Source of the DNA: Clostridioides sp. ES-S-0054-01
GTDB taxonomy: Bacteria > Bacillota > Clostridia > Peptostreptococcales > Peptostreptococcaceae
Assembly (NCBI GenBank): GCA_021561035.1
Contig: CP067346.1
Coordinates: forward strand, 961,001-1,025,000
Reading direction: 5' to 3'
Length of the DNA: 64,000 bases
Positions 18,656 to 28,303 of this stretch are shown one piece after another. A model generated the notes under the pieces. The model was not told where the DNA came from. It made no database searches and saw nothing but the letters and a program-made list of their open reading frames with translations. The position numbers and the translations under genes were made by a program. Each line of letters opens with the position of its first letter. Positions within the stretch are counted from its first letter, which is position 1.

Positions 18656-20982
18656 GAAGCTACTTAGAACTAGTACCACAATATGCAAAAGTACACAAGA
18701 AAAAAAATAAAACCACAATTTTATGTATTATTATTGCTGTATGCTTAGTTACTGCTATTTTTGGACTTGCAGACATGGCTATACAATGTCAAAAGATACA
18801 ATTTATTAAAGATTATGGAAATTGGCACATATTAATTAAAAATTTTGATGAAAAGTCTATATCAGAAATAAATAGTAGAGTAGATATAGCTCATCATGGT
18901 AGGGTACAAGTAGTTGACAATGCAGAGTTTAAATCAAAGGAGATTTTGATACAAGGTTTAGATGAAGAAGTAGCAAAACAATTTAATTTAGAAATAATAA
19001 AGGGTCGTTATCCTATTGGGGAGAATGAGACTTTAATAGATGAGGATGCAGTTAAAAGCTTTAATCTAAAAATAGGCGATTTTATCAAAATAAAATTAGC
19101 AGATGGTAGAAATAAAAATTATAAGATAGTAGGTGAATATTCATCAATATCAAATTTAAGAGCTTTAGATAAGCATGGATTAATACTTTCAATATTGGGT
19201 ACACAAGCTATTAAAAAATCAGGAACATACGATTCTTATTATATTACATTTAAAGAAAAGGCTAATATTAGAAAAGCTACTTCTGATATTAAAAATACCT
19301 TCAATTTAAGTGATAAACAAATTGGTAAAAATGAAACTTTACTTTCTATTATAGGTCAAGGTGACTCTGACTTTTCTAGACCACTGTATTTAACAGCAGG
19401 ATTACTTTTTGTACTTGTTTTAGTAGCAAGTATTATCATGATATATAATAGTTTCAACATGAGTGTAATTGAGAGAATTAAATTTTTTGGTCTGTTGCGT
19501 TGCCTAGGGGCATCAAAAGCTCAAGTTAAAAAATTTGTTGTTTTAGAAAGTTTAATTTTAAGTGTAAAAGCTATTCCAATAGGCTTAGTATTAGGAAGTT
19601 TTGTAACTATTATATCTTCTATATTTCTTAAATATGTTAATGTGTTATTCAGTTCGATGCCAATTTTAAAAGTTAGTTTTATAGGGATTGCATTTGGAAT
19701 AATTGTAGGATTTTTAACTGTAATATTATCAGCTATTGTTCCAGCAAAAAAAGCTTCTCGTGTATCTCCGCTTAGCGCTGTACGTGGGAATCTAATGTCC
19801 AAGGAAATTTTAAATAATGGAAAGACAAGTAAAGTTGCAAATACAGGAAGTTCTAAAATTGAGACTTCTATGGGATTAAATCATGCTTTTTCGAGAAAGA
19901 AATCTTTTGTACTTATGACTTCTTCATTTGCTATTAGTATTATACTATTTTTAGGGTTTAGTGTGCTTATAGATCTTATGTATCAAGGACTTAAGCCTAT
20001 AAAGCCAGAAGCTTCTCATATATCTATTGTTGACCCTAATTTTAAGTCTGTTTTAACCAAGGATGACATTAAGGAAATAAGTAATATCAAAGGAATAAAA
20101 AAAGTATACAGTAGAATGATGACGGATGTAGAGGCTACATATAATGAAAAGAAGGCAAAACCACAATTAATTTCTTATGAAAAGCATCAATTTAATTGGG
20201 CAAAAAAATATCTATTAAAAGGAGAAATTAATGAAGATAAATTACAATCAGAAAATATTGCATTAGTAGAAGAAGGTTATGGATTTGATATAGGAGATAA
20301 GATATATATTAAAAATGGAAATTATGAAAAAGAGCTAGAGATAGGAGGTATACTTTCCTCAATTCCTTTTGATACTAAAGATAAACATATAGGAAATATT
20401 ATAACATCTGAAAATACTTTTACGAATATAACAGGTATAAAGGATTATGTAATAATTGACACTCAGGTTGATAAAAATGCTCCTAGAGATTTGATTGAAA
20501 ATATAAGAAGTGTAGTAGATGATAATTTAGAGATTAGAGATAAAAGACAAAGTAACTCTGAGGCTAAAAATTCGTTTTATACTATGGCAACATTTATATA
20601 TGGATTTGTGTTTATTATTGCGATTATAAGCATGTTTAATATCATAAATAGTATGAATATAAGTGTTACAAGTAGAAAGAATTACTATGGTGTTATGCGT
20701 GCAGTAGGTATATCTAACAAACAATTAAGAAAAATGGTAATAGTAGAGGCAAGTTCATATGCAGTGAGTGGGTGTTTATTAGGTGGCATACTAGGGTTAA
20801 TGTTGCATAGGTATATGTTTATATCGTTAGTAAGCTTAAGATTTCATTTAGAATGGCAAATACCTTTTAATCTGCTACTTATCACTGTAATAACTATGAT
20901 AATAATAACTTTATTATCAGTAAGAAAACCAATTAAAAAGATTTGTGACTTAGATATAATAGATTCAATAAATGCACAATAA
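18652..20982 (+). CDS. FtsX-domain ABC permease (double, about eight spans)
   Basis: A 776-residue permease with two FtsX modules. Spans appear at about 23-43, then an extracellular domain, 248-270, 297-325, 340-367, a second module starting at 420-442, another extracellular domain, and three spans at 648-672, 700-722 and 740-762. This duplicated 4+4 layout resembles macrolide/lipoprotein or peptide transporters rather than the 10-span BceB. With the ATPase encoded just upstream it forms the effector of the two-component module. A role in resistance to antimicrobial peptides is an inference from gene order only. Confidence 0.87.
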   Translation: MRSYLELVPQYAKVHKKKNKTTILCIIIAVCLVTAIFGLADMAIQCQKIQFIKDYGNWHILIKNFDEKSISEINSRVDIAHHGRVQVVDNAEFKSKEILIQGLDEEVAKQFNLEIIKGRYPIGENETLIDEDAVKSFNLKIGDFIKIKLADGRNKNYKIVGEYSSISNLRALDKHGLILSILGTQAIKKSGTYDSYYITFKEKANIRKATSDIKNTFNLSDKQIGKNETLLSIIGQGDSDFSRPLYLTAGLLFVLVLVASIIMIYNSFNMSVIERIKFFGLLRCLGASKAQVKKFVVLESLILSVKAIPIGLVLGSFVTIISSIFLKYVNVLFSSMPILKVSFIGIAFGIIVGFLTVILSAIVPAKKASRVSPLSAVRGNLMSKEILNNGKTSKVANTGSSKIETSMGLNHAFSRKKSFVLMTSSFAISIILFLGFSVLIDLMYQGLKPIKPEASHISIVDPNFKSVLTKDDIKEISNIKGIKKVYSRMMTDVEATYNEKKAKPQLISYEKHQFNWAKKYLLKGEINEDKLQSENIALVEEGYGFDIGDKIYIKNGNYEKELEIGGILSSIPFDTKDKHIGNIITSENTFTNITGIKDYVIIDTQVDKNAPRDLIENIRSVVDDNLEIRDKRQSNSEAKNSFYTMATFIYGFVFIIAIISMFNIINSMNISVTSRKNYYGVMRAVGISNKQLRKMVIVEASSYAVSGCLLGGILGLMLHRYMFISLVSLRFHLEWQIPFNLLLITVITMIIITLLSVRKPIKKICDLDIIDSINAQ

Positions 20983-21004
20983 ATATAGTTATTAATTTAA
21001 ATTA

Positions 21005-21060
21005 AAAAAACGAAGTAAATATGAAATAGAAAATATTTTTCATTTTTACTTCGTTTTTTA
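21005..21060. terminator. Bidirectional terminator between permease and cvfB
   Basis: AAAAAACGAAGTAAA (about 21005-21019) and TTTACTTCGTTTTTT (about 21045-21059) are complementary over 15 bp and have A-runs on one side and T-runs on the other, so the structure can stop transcription from both converging genes. Confidence 0.85.
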
Positions 21061-21143
21061 TATTATAAAATTTTTATAAAGATAATATAACTCTAAACAT
21101 TATATGACAGTGTGAGCATTTAAATTAAAATACTTTAAATATT

Positions 21144-21986
21144 CTACTTTAGATAAGTTCCTTCTTCATCTTGATAAATTAATCCTTTTTTCATAAGCAC
21201 TCCAAGAGCACGTTTAAAATTTTTCTTGCTTGAATTAAATAATATAGAAATATCTTTAGGGTCAGACTTATCATTAAATCTCATATATCCATCAGAGCCA
21301 TCTAAATAACTTAAAATTTTATTTTCTAAAGTATCAAGTTCATCTTTTCTATTTCCTCTAGGAGAAAGCCCTAGTTTTCCATCTTCATATACCTTTATAA
21401 CATGTAAATTTTCAAGAACATCACCAGTTTTTAATTCAGTAAAGTATTCATTATGAAGTATTACACCAGCATATTTATTATCTACACATATCATAGCAGA
21501 ATTATTAGTTTGAAACCCATATACAACTCCAGTTACTATATCTCCTACATTGTAAGTATGGTCTGTTAATAGGTATGAATCTATATCTGTAGTAGCAGCA
21601 ATTCTTTTGCTTTTATCCAAATATATATAAAATAAATATTTTTCGTCTCTAAATAATGGATAAGTCTTAGCTTTAAAAGGAACTAGTATGTCCTTAGGAA
21701 GACCCATATCTATAAAAGTGCCAATGTCTGTATTATCAACTACTTTCAAATATGCTACATCCCCAACCTTCGCCAAAGGAGGTATTAAAGTTGCAGCAGT
21801 TCTGTCATCAGAATCTTTAAATATGAAAGCATCTACTTCATCACCTATATTTATTTCATTTTTTCCGATTAATCTATTATGAAGAAGTATATCGTCTTTT
21901 GTATTATTAGTTTGTCCATCCAAAAAATATCCAAATTCAGTTTTTCTTTTTACTGTAAGTTTATTAAAATCACCTATGTTTATCAA
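21144..21986 (-). CDS. cvfB: S1-domain RNA-binding protein, CvfB/YitL family
   Basis: A 280-residue cytoplasmic protein with the CvfB organisation: three S1-like OB modules (about 1-65, 70-135, 145-212) and a C-terminal winged-helix (about 220-280, ending in RALGVLMKKGLIYQDEEGTYLK when read in part). CvfB in Staphylococcus affects virulence gene expression through RNA binding; the molecular target is not settled. The gene uses a TTG start (21984-21986 on the complement) behind GAGG; the nearby ATG is out of frame. It is transcribed alone, converging with the ABC transporter operon. Confidence 0.87.
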   Translation of the reverse strand: MINIGDFNKLTVKRKTEFGYFLDGQTNNTKDDILLHNRLIGKNEINIGDEVDAFIFKDSDDRTAATLIPPLAKVGDVAYLKVVDNTDIGTFIDMGLPKDILVPFKAKTYPLFRDEKYLFYIYLDKSKRIAATTDIDSYLLTDHTYNVGDIVTGVVYGFQTNNSAMICVDNKYAGVILHNEYFTELKTGDVLENLHVIKVYEDGKLGLSPRGNRKDELDTLENKILSYLDGSDGYMRFNDKSDPKDISILFNSSKKNFKRALGVLMKKGLIYQDEEGTYLK

Positions 21987-22204
21987 ATTAAAATCATCCT
22001 CTCATTTTATATTTATAATTTAGCCATAATATACTTATTGTAGTAGTTTGTCACAGTATCTATATTAGTATTAGTGAAATTTGCAATAAATAATATAGTT
22101 ATTTATGTATTTTTCAATTCTCTAGCTTCTTATATAGTATAAACTCCAATTTCTTTTTTGTCTTTAGGTTTTACTAAAATTTTTACAAAATAAGTTAAAA
22201 AGTA

Positions 22205-22233
22205 TTGAAATAAAATTTCTTTTAAAGTATAAT
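22205..22233 (+). promoter_or_regulatory. SigmaA promoter of the nagRAB operon
   Basis: TTGAAA (22205-22210), a 17-base spacer and TATAAT (22228-22233). It is immediately followed by two GntR-type operators, so repressor binding would block initiation. Confidence 0.8.
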
Positions 22234-22261
22234 TGGTATATACCAAAATTGGTATATACCA
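22233..22261. promoter_or_regulatory. Tandem NagR operators
   Basis: Two copies of TTGGTATATACCA, at 22233-22245 and 22249-22261, spaced 16 bases start to start. Each has a perfect 12-bp palindrome (TGGTATATACCA), matching the form of DasR/YvoA-type operators. They lie just downstream of the -10 box and upstream of the nagR start, consistent with autoregulation. Confidence 0.82.
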
Positions 22262-22281
22262 TATCGAAAAGTGGTGACTAT

Positions 22282-23016
22282 ATGAAAATAGTAAATAAAT
22301 CTAGTAGCATACCATTGCATACTCAATTAAGTTCAATAATAAGAGAGATGATAGAAACTGGTGAGCTTAAAGAGGGCGATGCAATAATGCCAGAAAGAGA
22401 ACTTTGTAACATACAAAATGTAAGTCGTATGACAGTAAATAAAACTATTGTTGGATTAGTTACAGAAGGTCTTCTTTATAGGGTACAAGGTAAGGGGACA
22501 TTTGTTGCAAAGCAAAAAAAGAAGTATCAGTTTTCAAATGTAAAAGGTTTTACTGATGTCATGAAAGAAAAGGGAGTAGACATAAAAACGGATATATTAT
22601 CCTTTGAGATGGAACTACCAGATGATTTAGTTAAAAGAAAGCTTGGAATAAGCGATAATACCACAAATATATATAAGATTGTTAGACTTAGATATACTGA
22701 TGGAGAACCATTTGGATTAGAAATAGTATATCTATCAGAAGAAATGTGTAAGGGTCTTACAAAAGGGATATTAGATAATTCTTCATTATATAGGGTTTTA
22801 AATGAAAAATATGGCTATAAGATACAAAAAGCTGAACAAGTAATGGAGCCAGTAATACTTTCAGATGAAGAAAGTAAGCTTCTAGAAACAGATGAAGGTG
22901 CTTTAGCTCTTAAACTTCATAGAAATTCCTATAATAGAGAAGGTAACCCTATAGAATATACCATATCAATATTTAGAACAGATAAATACCAATATGAAAT
23001 AGTATTGAGTGAGTAG
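22282..23016 (+). CDS. nagR: GntR/HutC-family repressor of amino-sugar genes
   Basis: A 244-residue regulator: N-terminal winged helix (about 8-75, with MPERELCNIQNVSRMTVNK recognition region) and a C-terminal UTRA domain (about 90-240) that in NagR/DasR binds glucosamine-6-phosphate or GlcNAc-6-phosphate. The open frame begins at 22249 inside the operator, but the ATG at 22282 follows GTGGTGA and fits the family N-terminus. It heads an operon with nagA and nagB and has tandem palindromic operators at its own promoter. Confidence 0.9.
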   Translation: MKIVNKSSSIPLHTQLSSIIREMIETGELKEGDAIMPERELCNIQNVSRMTVNKTIVGLVTEGLLYRVQGKGTFVAKQKKKYQFSNVKGFTDVMKEKGVDIKTDILSFEMELPDDLVKRKLGISDNTTNIYKIVRLRYTDGEPFGLEIVYLSEEMCKGLTKGILDNSSLYRVLNEKYGYKIQKAEQVMEPVILSDEESKLLETDEGALALKLHRNSYNREGNPIEYTISIFRTDKYQYEIVLSE

Positions 23017-23025
23017 GTGAATAAT

Positions 23026-24159
23026 ATGAAATGTTTAATTAATGGAAAGATAATATTAAAAAATCAAATCTTAGAAAATAAAGTATTAGTATTTGATGAA
23101 AAAATAATTGATATAGCCGATAGCATACCAAAAGATTGTGAAGTTATAGATGCTGATGGAAAATATATATCTCCAGGGCTTATTGATATTCATATACATG
23201 GAAACATGGGGAAAGATACAATGGATTCAACTGATGAATCTATTGAAACAATTTCAAAGTCAATAATGAGACATGGAGTAACATCTTTTCTTCCAACTAC
23301 AATGACTATGGATAAAGAACATGTTTATGATGCACTTGAAGTTATTAAAAAAGCCCAAAATAGAAAGCTTGAAGGGGCGCAGGTATTAGGAGCGCATTTA
23401 GAAGGTCCTTTTATAAATGAAAATTATAAGGGGGCACAAAATGAAAAGTTTATAATAAATTCAAAATACGAATTTATAAAAGAATACAAAGATGTTATAA
23501 AAGTTATAACTTATGCTCCAGAAAAAGACATTGATTTTGATTTTACTAGAGAAATAAAAAGATGTACAGATATAGTTTTATCTATTGGTCATAGTAATGC
23601 AAATTATGAGCAAGCTAAAGAAGCTATAAACTTAGGGGTAACAAATGTAACTCATATGTTCAATGCAATGACTGGTTTAAACCATAGAGACCCAGGTGTT
23701 GTTGGTGCAGCACTTACAACTGATGTGTACAGTGAGTTAATAGCAGATACAATCCATATAAATAAAGATTTATTTCAATTTATATTAAACAATAAAGGGA
23801 AAGAAAGACTGATTTTAATAACAGATTCTATAGAAGCTGGTGGTCTTGAGGATGGAAATTATGCTCTTGGAGGTCAGAAAGTCATAGTTAAGGGTAATGA
23901 AGCTAGACTTGAAAATGGAGCATTAGCTGGAAGTGTGTTGTCTTTAAATAAAATGGTATTTAACTTCTTAGATAATACAAATCTTAAAGTGAATGAAGCG
24001 ATTAATTTAGCATCTTTAAATCCCGCAACATCTCTAGGTATAAATGGCAAAAAAGGAAGCTTAGAAATAGGTAAGGATGCAGATATAGCTATATTTGATG
24101 AGAACTTAGATTGCAAGATGACGCTTTGCTTGGGAAAAGTTGTATATAAAAATATATAA
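23026..24159 (+). CDS. nagA: N-acetylglucosamine-6-phosphate deacetylase
   Basis: A 377-residue amidohydrolase that removes acetate from GlcNAc-6-phosphate. The metal site is visible as DIHIHG near residue 55, GAHLEGPF (about 122), IGHSNA (about 190), THMFNAM (about 210) and the catalytic aspartate in LITDSIEAGG (about 267). AGGTGA at 23015-23020 overlaps the nagR stop and places the start at ATG 23026. Its product feeds NagB, encoded 97 bases downstream. Confidence 0.95.
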   Translation: MKCLINGKIILKNQILENKVLVFDEKIIDIADSIPKDCEVIDADGKYISPGLIDIHIHGNMGKDTMDSTDESIETISKSIMRHGVTSFLPTTMTMDKEHVYDALEVIKKAQNRKLEGAQVLGAHLEGPFINENYKGAQNEKFIINSKYEFIKEYKDVIKVITYAPEKDIDFDFTREIKRCTDIVLSIGHSNANYEQAKEAINLGVTNVTHMFNAMTGLNHRDPGVVGAALTTDVYSELIADTIHINKDLFQFILNNKGKERLILITDSIEAGGLEDGNYALGGQKVIVKGNEARLENGALAGSVLSLNKMVFNFLDNTNLKVNEAINLASLNPATSLGINGKKGSLEIGKDADIAIFDENLDCKMTLCLGKVVYKNI

Positions 24160-24256
24160 TTTATAAAGATAAATTTTAAATAAAAGCAATATAAAAAATA
24201 ATAATAAATTAAACTTATAGCAGTTAAAGTATTAGCTAAAATTTAGGAGGAACAAA

Positions 24257-25006
24257 ATGAGAATATTAGTATGTAAAGATTATGATGGAATGAGTAAAAA
24301 AGCAGCTGAGATGATAGCAGCTCAAATAGTTTTAAAACCAAATTCAATATTGGGACTAGCTACAGGAAGTACACCAGTAGGTATGTATAGAGATTTAGTA
24401 AAAAAATACAATGATAATATAGTAGATTTTTCAGATGTGATGAGCTTTAATTTAGATGAATATTATAAGTTACCAATATCTAATGACCAAAGTTATGATT
24501 ATTTTATGAAAGAGAATCTATTTAATCATGTAAACATCAAGCCAGAAAATACTCATCTACCAAATGGAATGGCTGATAATATTGAAAAAGAATGTATAAA
24601 CTATGAAAATTCTATAGATGCAGTTGGTGGTATAGATGTACAAGTACTTGGAATAGGTCGTAATGCTCATATAGGTTTTAATGAACCTGATAATAAATTT
24701 GCAAAAAGAACTCATGTGGTTGAACTTACGGAATCTACAATAGAAGCTAATGCAAGATTCTTTAAATCAAGAGAAGATGTTCCTAAAAAGGCTGTAAGTA
24801 TGGGGATTGGTTCAATATTAAAGTCTAAAAAAATATTACTTTTAGCTTCAGGAGAAGAAAAAGCTGATGCAGTGTATAAAACTGTTTATGGAGATATAAC
24901 TCCAGAAGTTCCTGGTTCTATACTTCAACTTCATAAAGATACTATAGTTATAGTAGATGAAGCAGCGGCAAGTAAATTGAATCCAAAAGATTATAAATTA
25001 GTATAA
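24257..25006 (+). CDS. nagB: Glucosamine-6-phosphate deaminase
   Basis: A 249-residue enzyme that converts glucosamine-6-phosphate to fructose-6-phosphate and ammonia. Landmarks: LGLATGSTPVGMY (about 34-46), SFNLDEYY, the catalytic GIGRNAHIGFNEP loop (about 133-145) and the C-terminal VDEAAAS. Length is close to Bacillus NagB (242). GGAGGA precedes the ATG. With nagR and nagA it completes catabolism of cell-wall-derived GlcNAc. Confidence 0.95.
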   Translation: MRILVCKDYDGMSKKAAEMIAAQIVLKPNSILGLATGSTPVGMYRDLVKKYNDNIVDFSDVMSFNLDEYYKLPISNDQSYDYFMKENLFNHVNIKPENTHLPNGMADNIEKECINYENSIDAVGGIDVQVLGIGRNAHIGFNEPDNKFAKRTHVVELTESTIEANARFFKSREDVPKKAVSMGIGSILKSKKILLLASGEEKADAVYKTVYGDITPEVPGSILQLHKDTIVIVDEAAASKLNPKDYKLV

Positions 25007-25026
25007 GAATAGAATGTAGTTTAAGT

Positions 25027-25078
25027 AAAAAATAGCTGTCTTTAAATAATTAAATTTATTTAAGGACAGCTATTTTTA
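25027..25078 (+). terminator. Terminator of the nag operon
   Basis: A long stem of about 20 bp built on AATAGCTGTCTTTAAATAA and TTATTTAAGGACAGCTATT (one G-U pair), closed by a short loop and followed by TTTT. Confidence 0.88.
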
Positions 25079-25196
25079 TTAAAATTAGTTAGTTATTATC
25101 TTTTACAAAAGCTCGTTATCAAGAAGTATCCAAATAATATATTAAAAATTATTATATTTCTATCCTAAGCGTAACAAACTCTATAATAATTTATTT

Positions 25197-25218
25197 TTGC
25201 CTTAAAATTGCCTTAAAA
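25197..25218 (+). promoter_or_regulatory. Tandem 11-bp direct repeat, likely response-regulator box
   Basis: TTGCCTTAAAA occurs twice without a gap (25197-25207 and 25208-25218). Direct repeats at 11-bp period are the usual binding geometry of OmpR/PhoB-type regulators. A TATAAT at 25258-25263 lies about 40 bases downstream, and the next gene encodes such a regulator, so autoregulation is plausible. Confidence 0.5.
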
Positions 25219-25376
25219 TCTAAACAAGTTTAAAACTAATGTGATGTGAAAAGCTGATATAATTTAAATAGTAGTAAAAAAATAAGATTTAGATTATATA
25301 TATTGAGATTTAATTGTTTAATAAATATATTTACACTATTCAATTTAAATTAAAAGTCTATTAAGGAGTGAGTTTT

Positions 25377-26081
25377 ATGCAGAAGTTAATTTATATAGCG
25401 GATGATGAAGATAATATAAGAAATTTGGTAAAGACATTCTTAAAAAATGAAGGTCATGATGTTATTGATTTTAAAACAGGTGATGAACTTTTAGAACAAT
25501 TTAATATAAAAGAATGTGATTTAGTAATACTAGATATAATGATGCCTGGCTCAAGTGGTTTTGAAGTATGTACAAAACTTCGTGAGAAAAGTACAGTTCC
25601 AATAATCATGCTTACTGCAAGAGATACAGATATAGATTATGTTACAGGAATAACCTTGGGTAGTGATGATTATTTTACAAAGCCATTTAGCCCAATGTCT
25701 TTAGTTATGAGAGTAAAATCTATATTTAGGAGGATAGAATTTGAAAAGAAACAAAATTATGATAAGTACAGTGACTTGGTAGATATGAAATTGAAATTTG
25801 GAGATGTGACAATAAATAAAAAAAATAAAATAGTTACAAGTAAAAATATAAATATAGACCTTACACCAAATGAATATAATCTATTAACGTATTTATTTGA
25901 AAATAGAGATAGAGCAGTTTCTAGAGATGAATTATTAAACAAAATATGGGGATATGATATAGAGGTTGAGACAAGGGCTGCTGATGATACAGTAAAGAGA
26001 TTACGTAAAAAAATTTTAGATACAAATATTTTAATAGAAACTGTATGGGGATTTGGATTTAGATTAAAGGAGAAAAATTAA
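25377..26081 (+). CDS. OmpR-family response regulator
   Basis: A 234-residue regulator with receiver domain (DDE at 8-10, phospho-acceptor D53 in VILDIMMPG, MLTARD, and FTKPF) and a winged-helix output domain (TPNEYNLLTYLFENRDR ... VWGFGFRLK). A GTG at 25368 is in frame but sits one base from the AAGGAG (25361-25366); ATG 25377, ten bases away, is preferred. The kinase gene starts one base after its stop codon. Confidence 0.92.
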   Translation: MQKLIYIADDEDNIRNLVKTFLKNEGHDVIDFKTGDELLEQFNIKECDLVILDIMMPGSSGFEVCTKLREKSTVPIIMLTARDTDIDYVTGITLGSDDYFTKPFSPMSLVMRVKSIFRRIEFEKKQNYDKYSDLVDMKLKFGDVTINKKNKIVTSKNINIDLTPNEYNLLTYLFENRDRAVSRDELLNKIWGYDIEVETRAADDTVKRLRKKILDTNILIETVWGFGFRLKEKN

Positions 26082-26082
26082 G

Positions 26083-27570
26083 ATGGAAAATAAAAATGAC
26101 AAAAATATATTTGGAAAGATTAAATCCACATTTAAATTAAAATTCTCAAAGAAGAATATAAGCATAAAAACTAGAATTTTGTTGAGCGTATTGTGTTTAA
26201 TAATTATAGTTTTTATGATAATATTAGTATCTTTTAACGTATTGCTTGATACATATATAAAAACAACTGCAAATGAAGAGTTGACAAAGTCTACAGAAAT
26301 AGTAGAACATATGGATAGTAATTTTAGACCGATTAAGCCTCCTCAAGATGATGGAAATCTTCCTCCAAAAGCATTATCTAATTTTATGAGAAATGTACAA
26401 GATAAAGTTAGGATGGCAGAAACACAATCAGAGGCTGATGCTATGGTGGTTGATTCCAAGTATAACTTGATATTTCCAACAAGAGAAGATGATTTTTTAA
26501 AAAATATTGATGAGATGGAGTCGATTAGAGAGTGTATTCAAAGTGAAAAATTAGATTTAAACTTAGATGAAAATACACGCATATCTACCAGAAATAAGGA
26601 TTACTATATTTCAACAGTAAAAATTACTAGTATATATGGTGAGCAAGATAAGTATCTTATACTTTTTATAGACATATCAAAAACTCTAAATCTAACTCAA
26701 AAGATAAATACTGTATTAATATCTGTAATGTGTTTTGCTGGAATATTAGCAATATTTACAGCTGTAATTTTATCTGAGAAAATTGCCAAACCTATAAAAG
26801 AGCTGTGTGAATTTGCAAAAAAAATGGGTCAAGGAGATTTCAAAAGAACCTACTTTGATTTTTCAGATAAGGAATTAGTAGAGCTTTCAAATGTTATGAA
26901 TAAGAGTGCTGAGTATCTGGATAAGTATGATAATGAGCAAAAAATATTTTTTCAAAATGCATCTCATGAATTGAGGACACCACTTATGTCTATTAAAGGC
27001 TATGCAGAAGCTATAAAGTATGATGTTATAGATAGTAAGCATGCAAGTGATATAATACTTGAAGAAAGTGATAGGTTAAGTGATATGGTTGAAGACTTAT
27101 TATACATTTCTAAAATAGATAATATAACTAAAGATTATGAACTTGTAGAATGTGATTTAAGAGAAGTACTTTCAAATTGTGGAGCTAGGCAAAATGTGAG
27201 GGCTATAAATAAGGGCATAGAACTTATTTATGAGTTTGATGAAGAAATGGTTCTATTTGAATGTGATGAAAAAAACATCTCCAAAGCGTTTATGAATCTT
27301 ATAGAAAATGCTTTGAGGTATGCTAAGAGTGAAATAAAAATAGTATGCAAGTATAATCAAAGAAATATAGTCGTGATAGTAGAAGATGATGGAATTGGAA
27401 TCAACAAAGAAGATTTACCTCATGTTTTTGAAAGGTTTTATAAGGGAGTAGGGGGGAATCATGGAATTGGACTATCAATAGTTAAGTCCATTGTAAATAA
27501 GCATGGTGGACGTATATACGTAGAAAATGGTAAAAAAGGAGCTAAGTTTACTATATTATTTAAGTTATAA
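26083..27570 (+). CDS. Sensor histidine kinase with HAMP domain
   Basis: A 495-residue membrane kinase. After a basic cytoplasmic N-terminus, span 1 lies at about 33-56, an extracellular domain of about 150 residues with a proline-rich stretch (RPIKPPQDDGNLPPK) follows, span 2 is at about 209-232, then HAMP, the phospho-acceptor domain with H295 (ASHELRTPL) and a complete ATPase domain (NLIENALRYA, DDGIGI, GIGLSIVKSI). It is coupled to the response regulator gene (one-base gap). The signal is unknown. Confidence 0.92.
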   Translation: MENKNDKNIFGKIKSTFKLKFSKKNISIKTRILLSVLCLIIIVFMIILVSFNVLLDTYIKTTANEELTKSTEIVEHMDSNFRPIKPPQDDGNLPPKALSNFMRNVQDKVRMAETQSEADAMVVDSKYNLIFPTREDDFLKNIDEMESIRECIQSEKLDLNLDENTRISTRNKDYYISTVKITSIYGEQDKYLILFIDISKTLNLTQKINTVLISVMCFAGILAIFTAVILSEKIAKPIKELCEFAKKMGQGDFKRTYFDFSDKELVELSNVMNKSAEYLDKYDNEQKIFFQNASHELRTPLMSIKGYAEAIKYDVIDSKHASDIILEESDRLSDMVEDLLYISKIDNITKDYELVECDLREVLSNCGARQNVRAINKGIELIYEFDEEMVLFECDEKNISKAFMNLIENALRYAKSEIKIVCKYNQRNIVVIVEDDGIGINKEDLPHVFERFYKGVGGNHGIGLSIVKSIVNKHGGRIYVENGKKGAKFTILFKL

Positions 27571-27665
27571 AAAAATTAAAGAAAATATAGAGATGTTGTA
27601 AATAGAGATTCATGTGAGAGTAAGATTTTCATGCTACTATGTAGCTATAGAAAGGTGGATTGATT

Positions 27666-28211
27666 ATGAATTTATTAATCTATAAACGATTTATAAAGTA
27701 TGCAAGACTACAAGCAGTTTTTCTTGGAGGTATAGGAGTTGCTCTTTTATTATTTCCCAAATTTTTACTTGGGAGTATGTTTTATGTAATTGTTGGATAT
27801 ATAATTTTGAGTGGTGTTTTGCTTATTATTGATTTTATCAGAGAAAAGACAACTAAATCTATTCTTAATTATGGAAGTCTTGTTTTAGCGAGTTTACTTA
27901 TTGTGTTTGGCTGTACCTCAATTGTTTTTTCACGTTATTTAGTCAATGTATCGCCTATTTATCTTGGTGCATTGTTACTCATTAAAGCTGTTATATACTT
28001 TGTGATTGCTTTGTGTGCTACTACATTCTGGCAGAAAAGTATCTTAACTATTTTTGCAAGTATAGCTCTTTTAGGGGGGATGGCTGTTGTTATTTTTACA
28101 TTTGGATTTGGTATTGGAGGTATTGTAGGTCTTACACGAGTTTCAGGATTTGCCTCATTGCTTTCGTGTATATATATACTTGTAGCATATCTAATTCATA
28201 AAAGATGTTAA
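27666..28211 (+). CDS. HdeD/DUF308-like membrane protein
   Basis: A 181-residue, very hydrophobic protein with about five or six membrane spans arranged as short hairpins, resembling the DUF308 (HdeD) family. The frame extends to a TTG at 27660, but ATG 27666 with AAAGGTGG upstream is the likelier start. It lies 95 bases after the kinase gene and before a strong terminator, so it may be part of the same regulon. Family call is based on length and pattern, function unknown. Confidence 0.6.
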   Translation: MNLLIYKRFIKYARLQAVFLGGIGVALLLFPKFLLGSMFYVIVGYIILSGVLLIIDFIREKTTKSILNYGSLVLASLLIVFGCTSIVFSRYLVNVSPIYLGALLLIKAVIYFVIALCATTFWQKSILTIFASIALLGGMAVVIFTFGFGIGGIVGLTRVSGFASLLSCIYILVAYLIHKRC

Positions 28212-28258
28212 TCTGTATATTTTTATATGTTTCAGTGAAGTTAATTAATATAAGTAGG

Positions 28259-28303
28259 GGTGTAAGTAAATTTATATTAATATAAGCTTACTTACACCTT
28301 TTT
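28259..28303 (+). terminator. Terminator after the HdeD-like gene
   Basis: GGTGTAAGTAA (28259-28269) pairs with TTACTTACACC (28288-28298), followed by TTTTT. Confidence 0.88.

Noticed and set aside
28013-28201. Second frame inside the HdeD-like gene
   Set aside because: Shadow of the membrane protein gene with no ribosome binding site.
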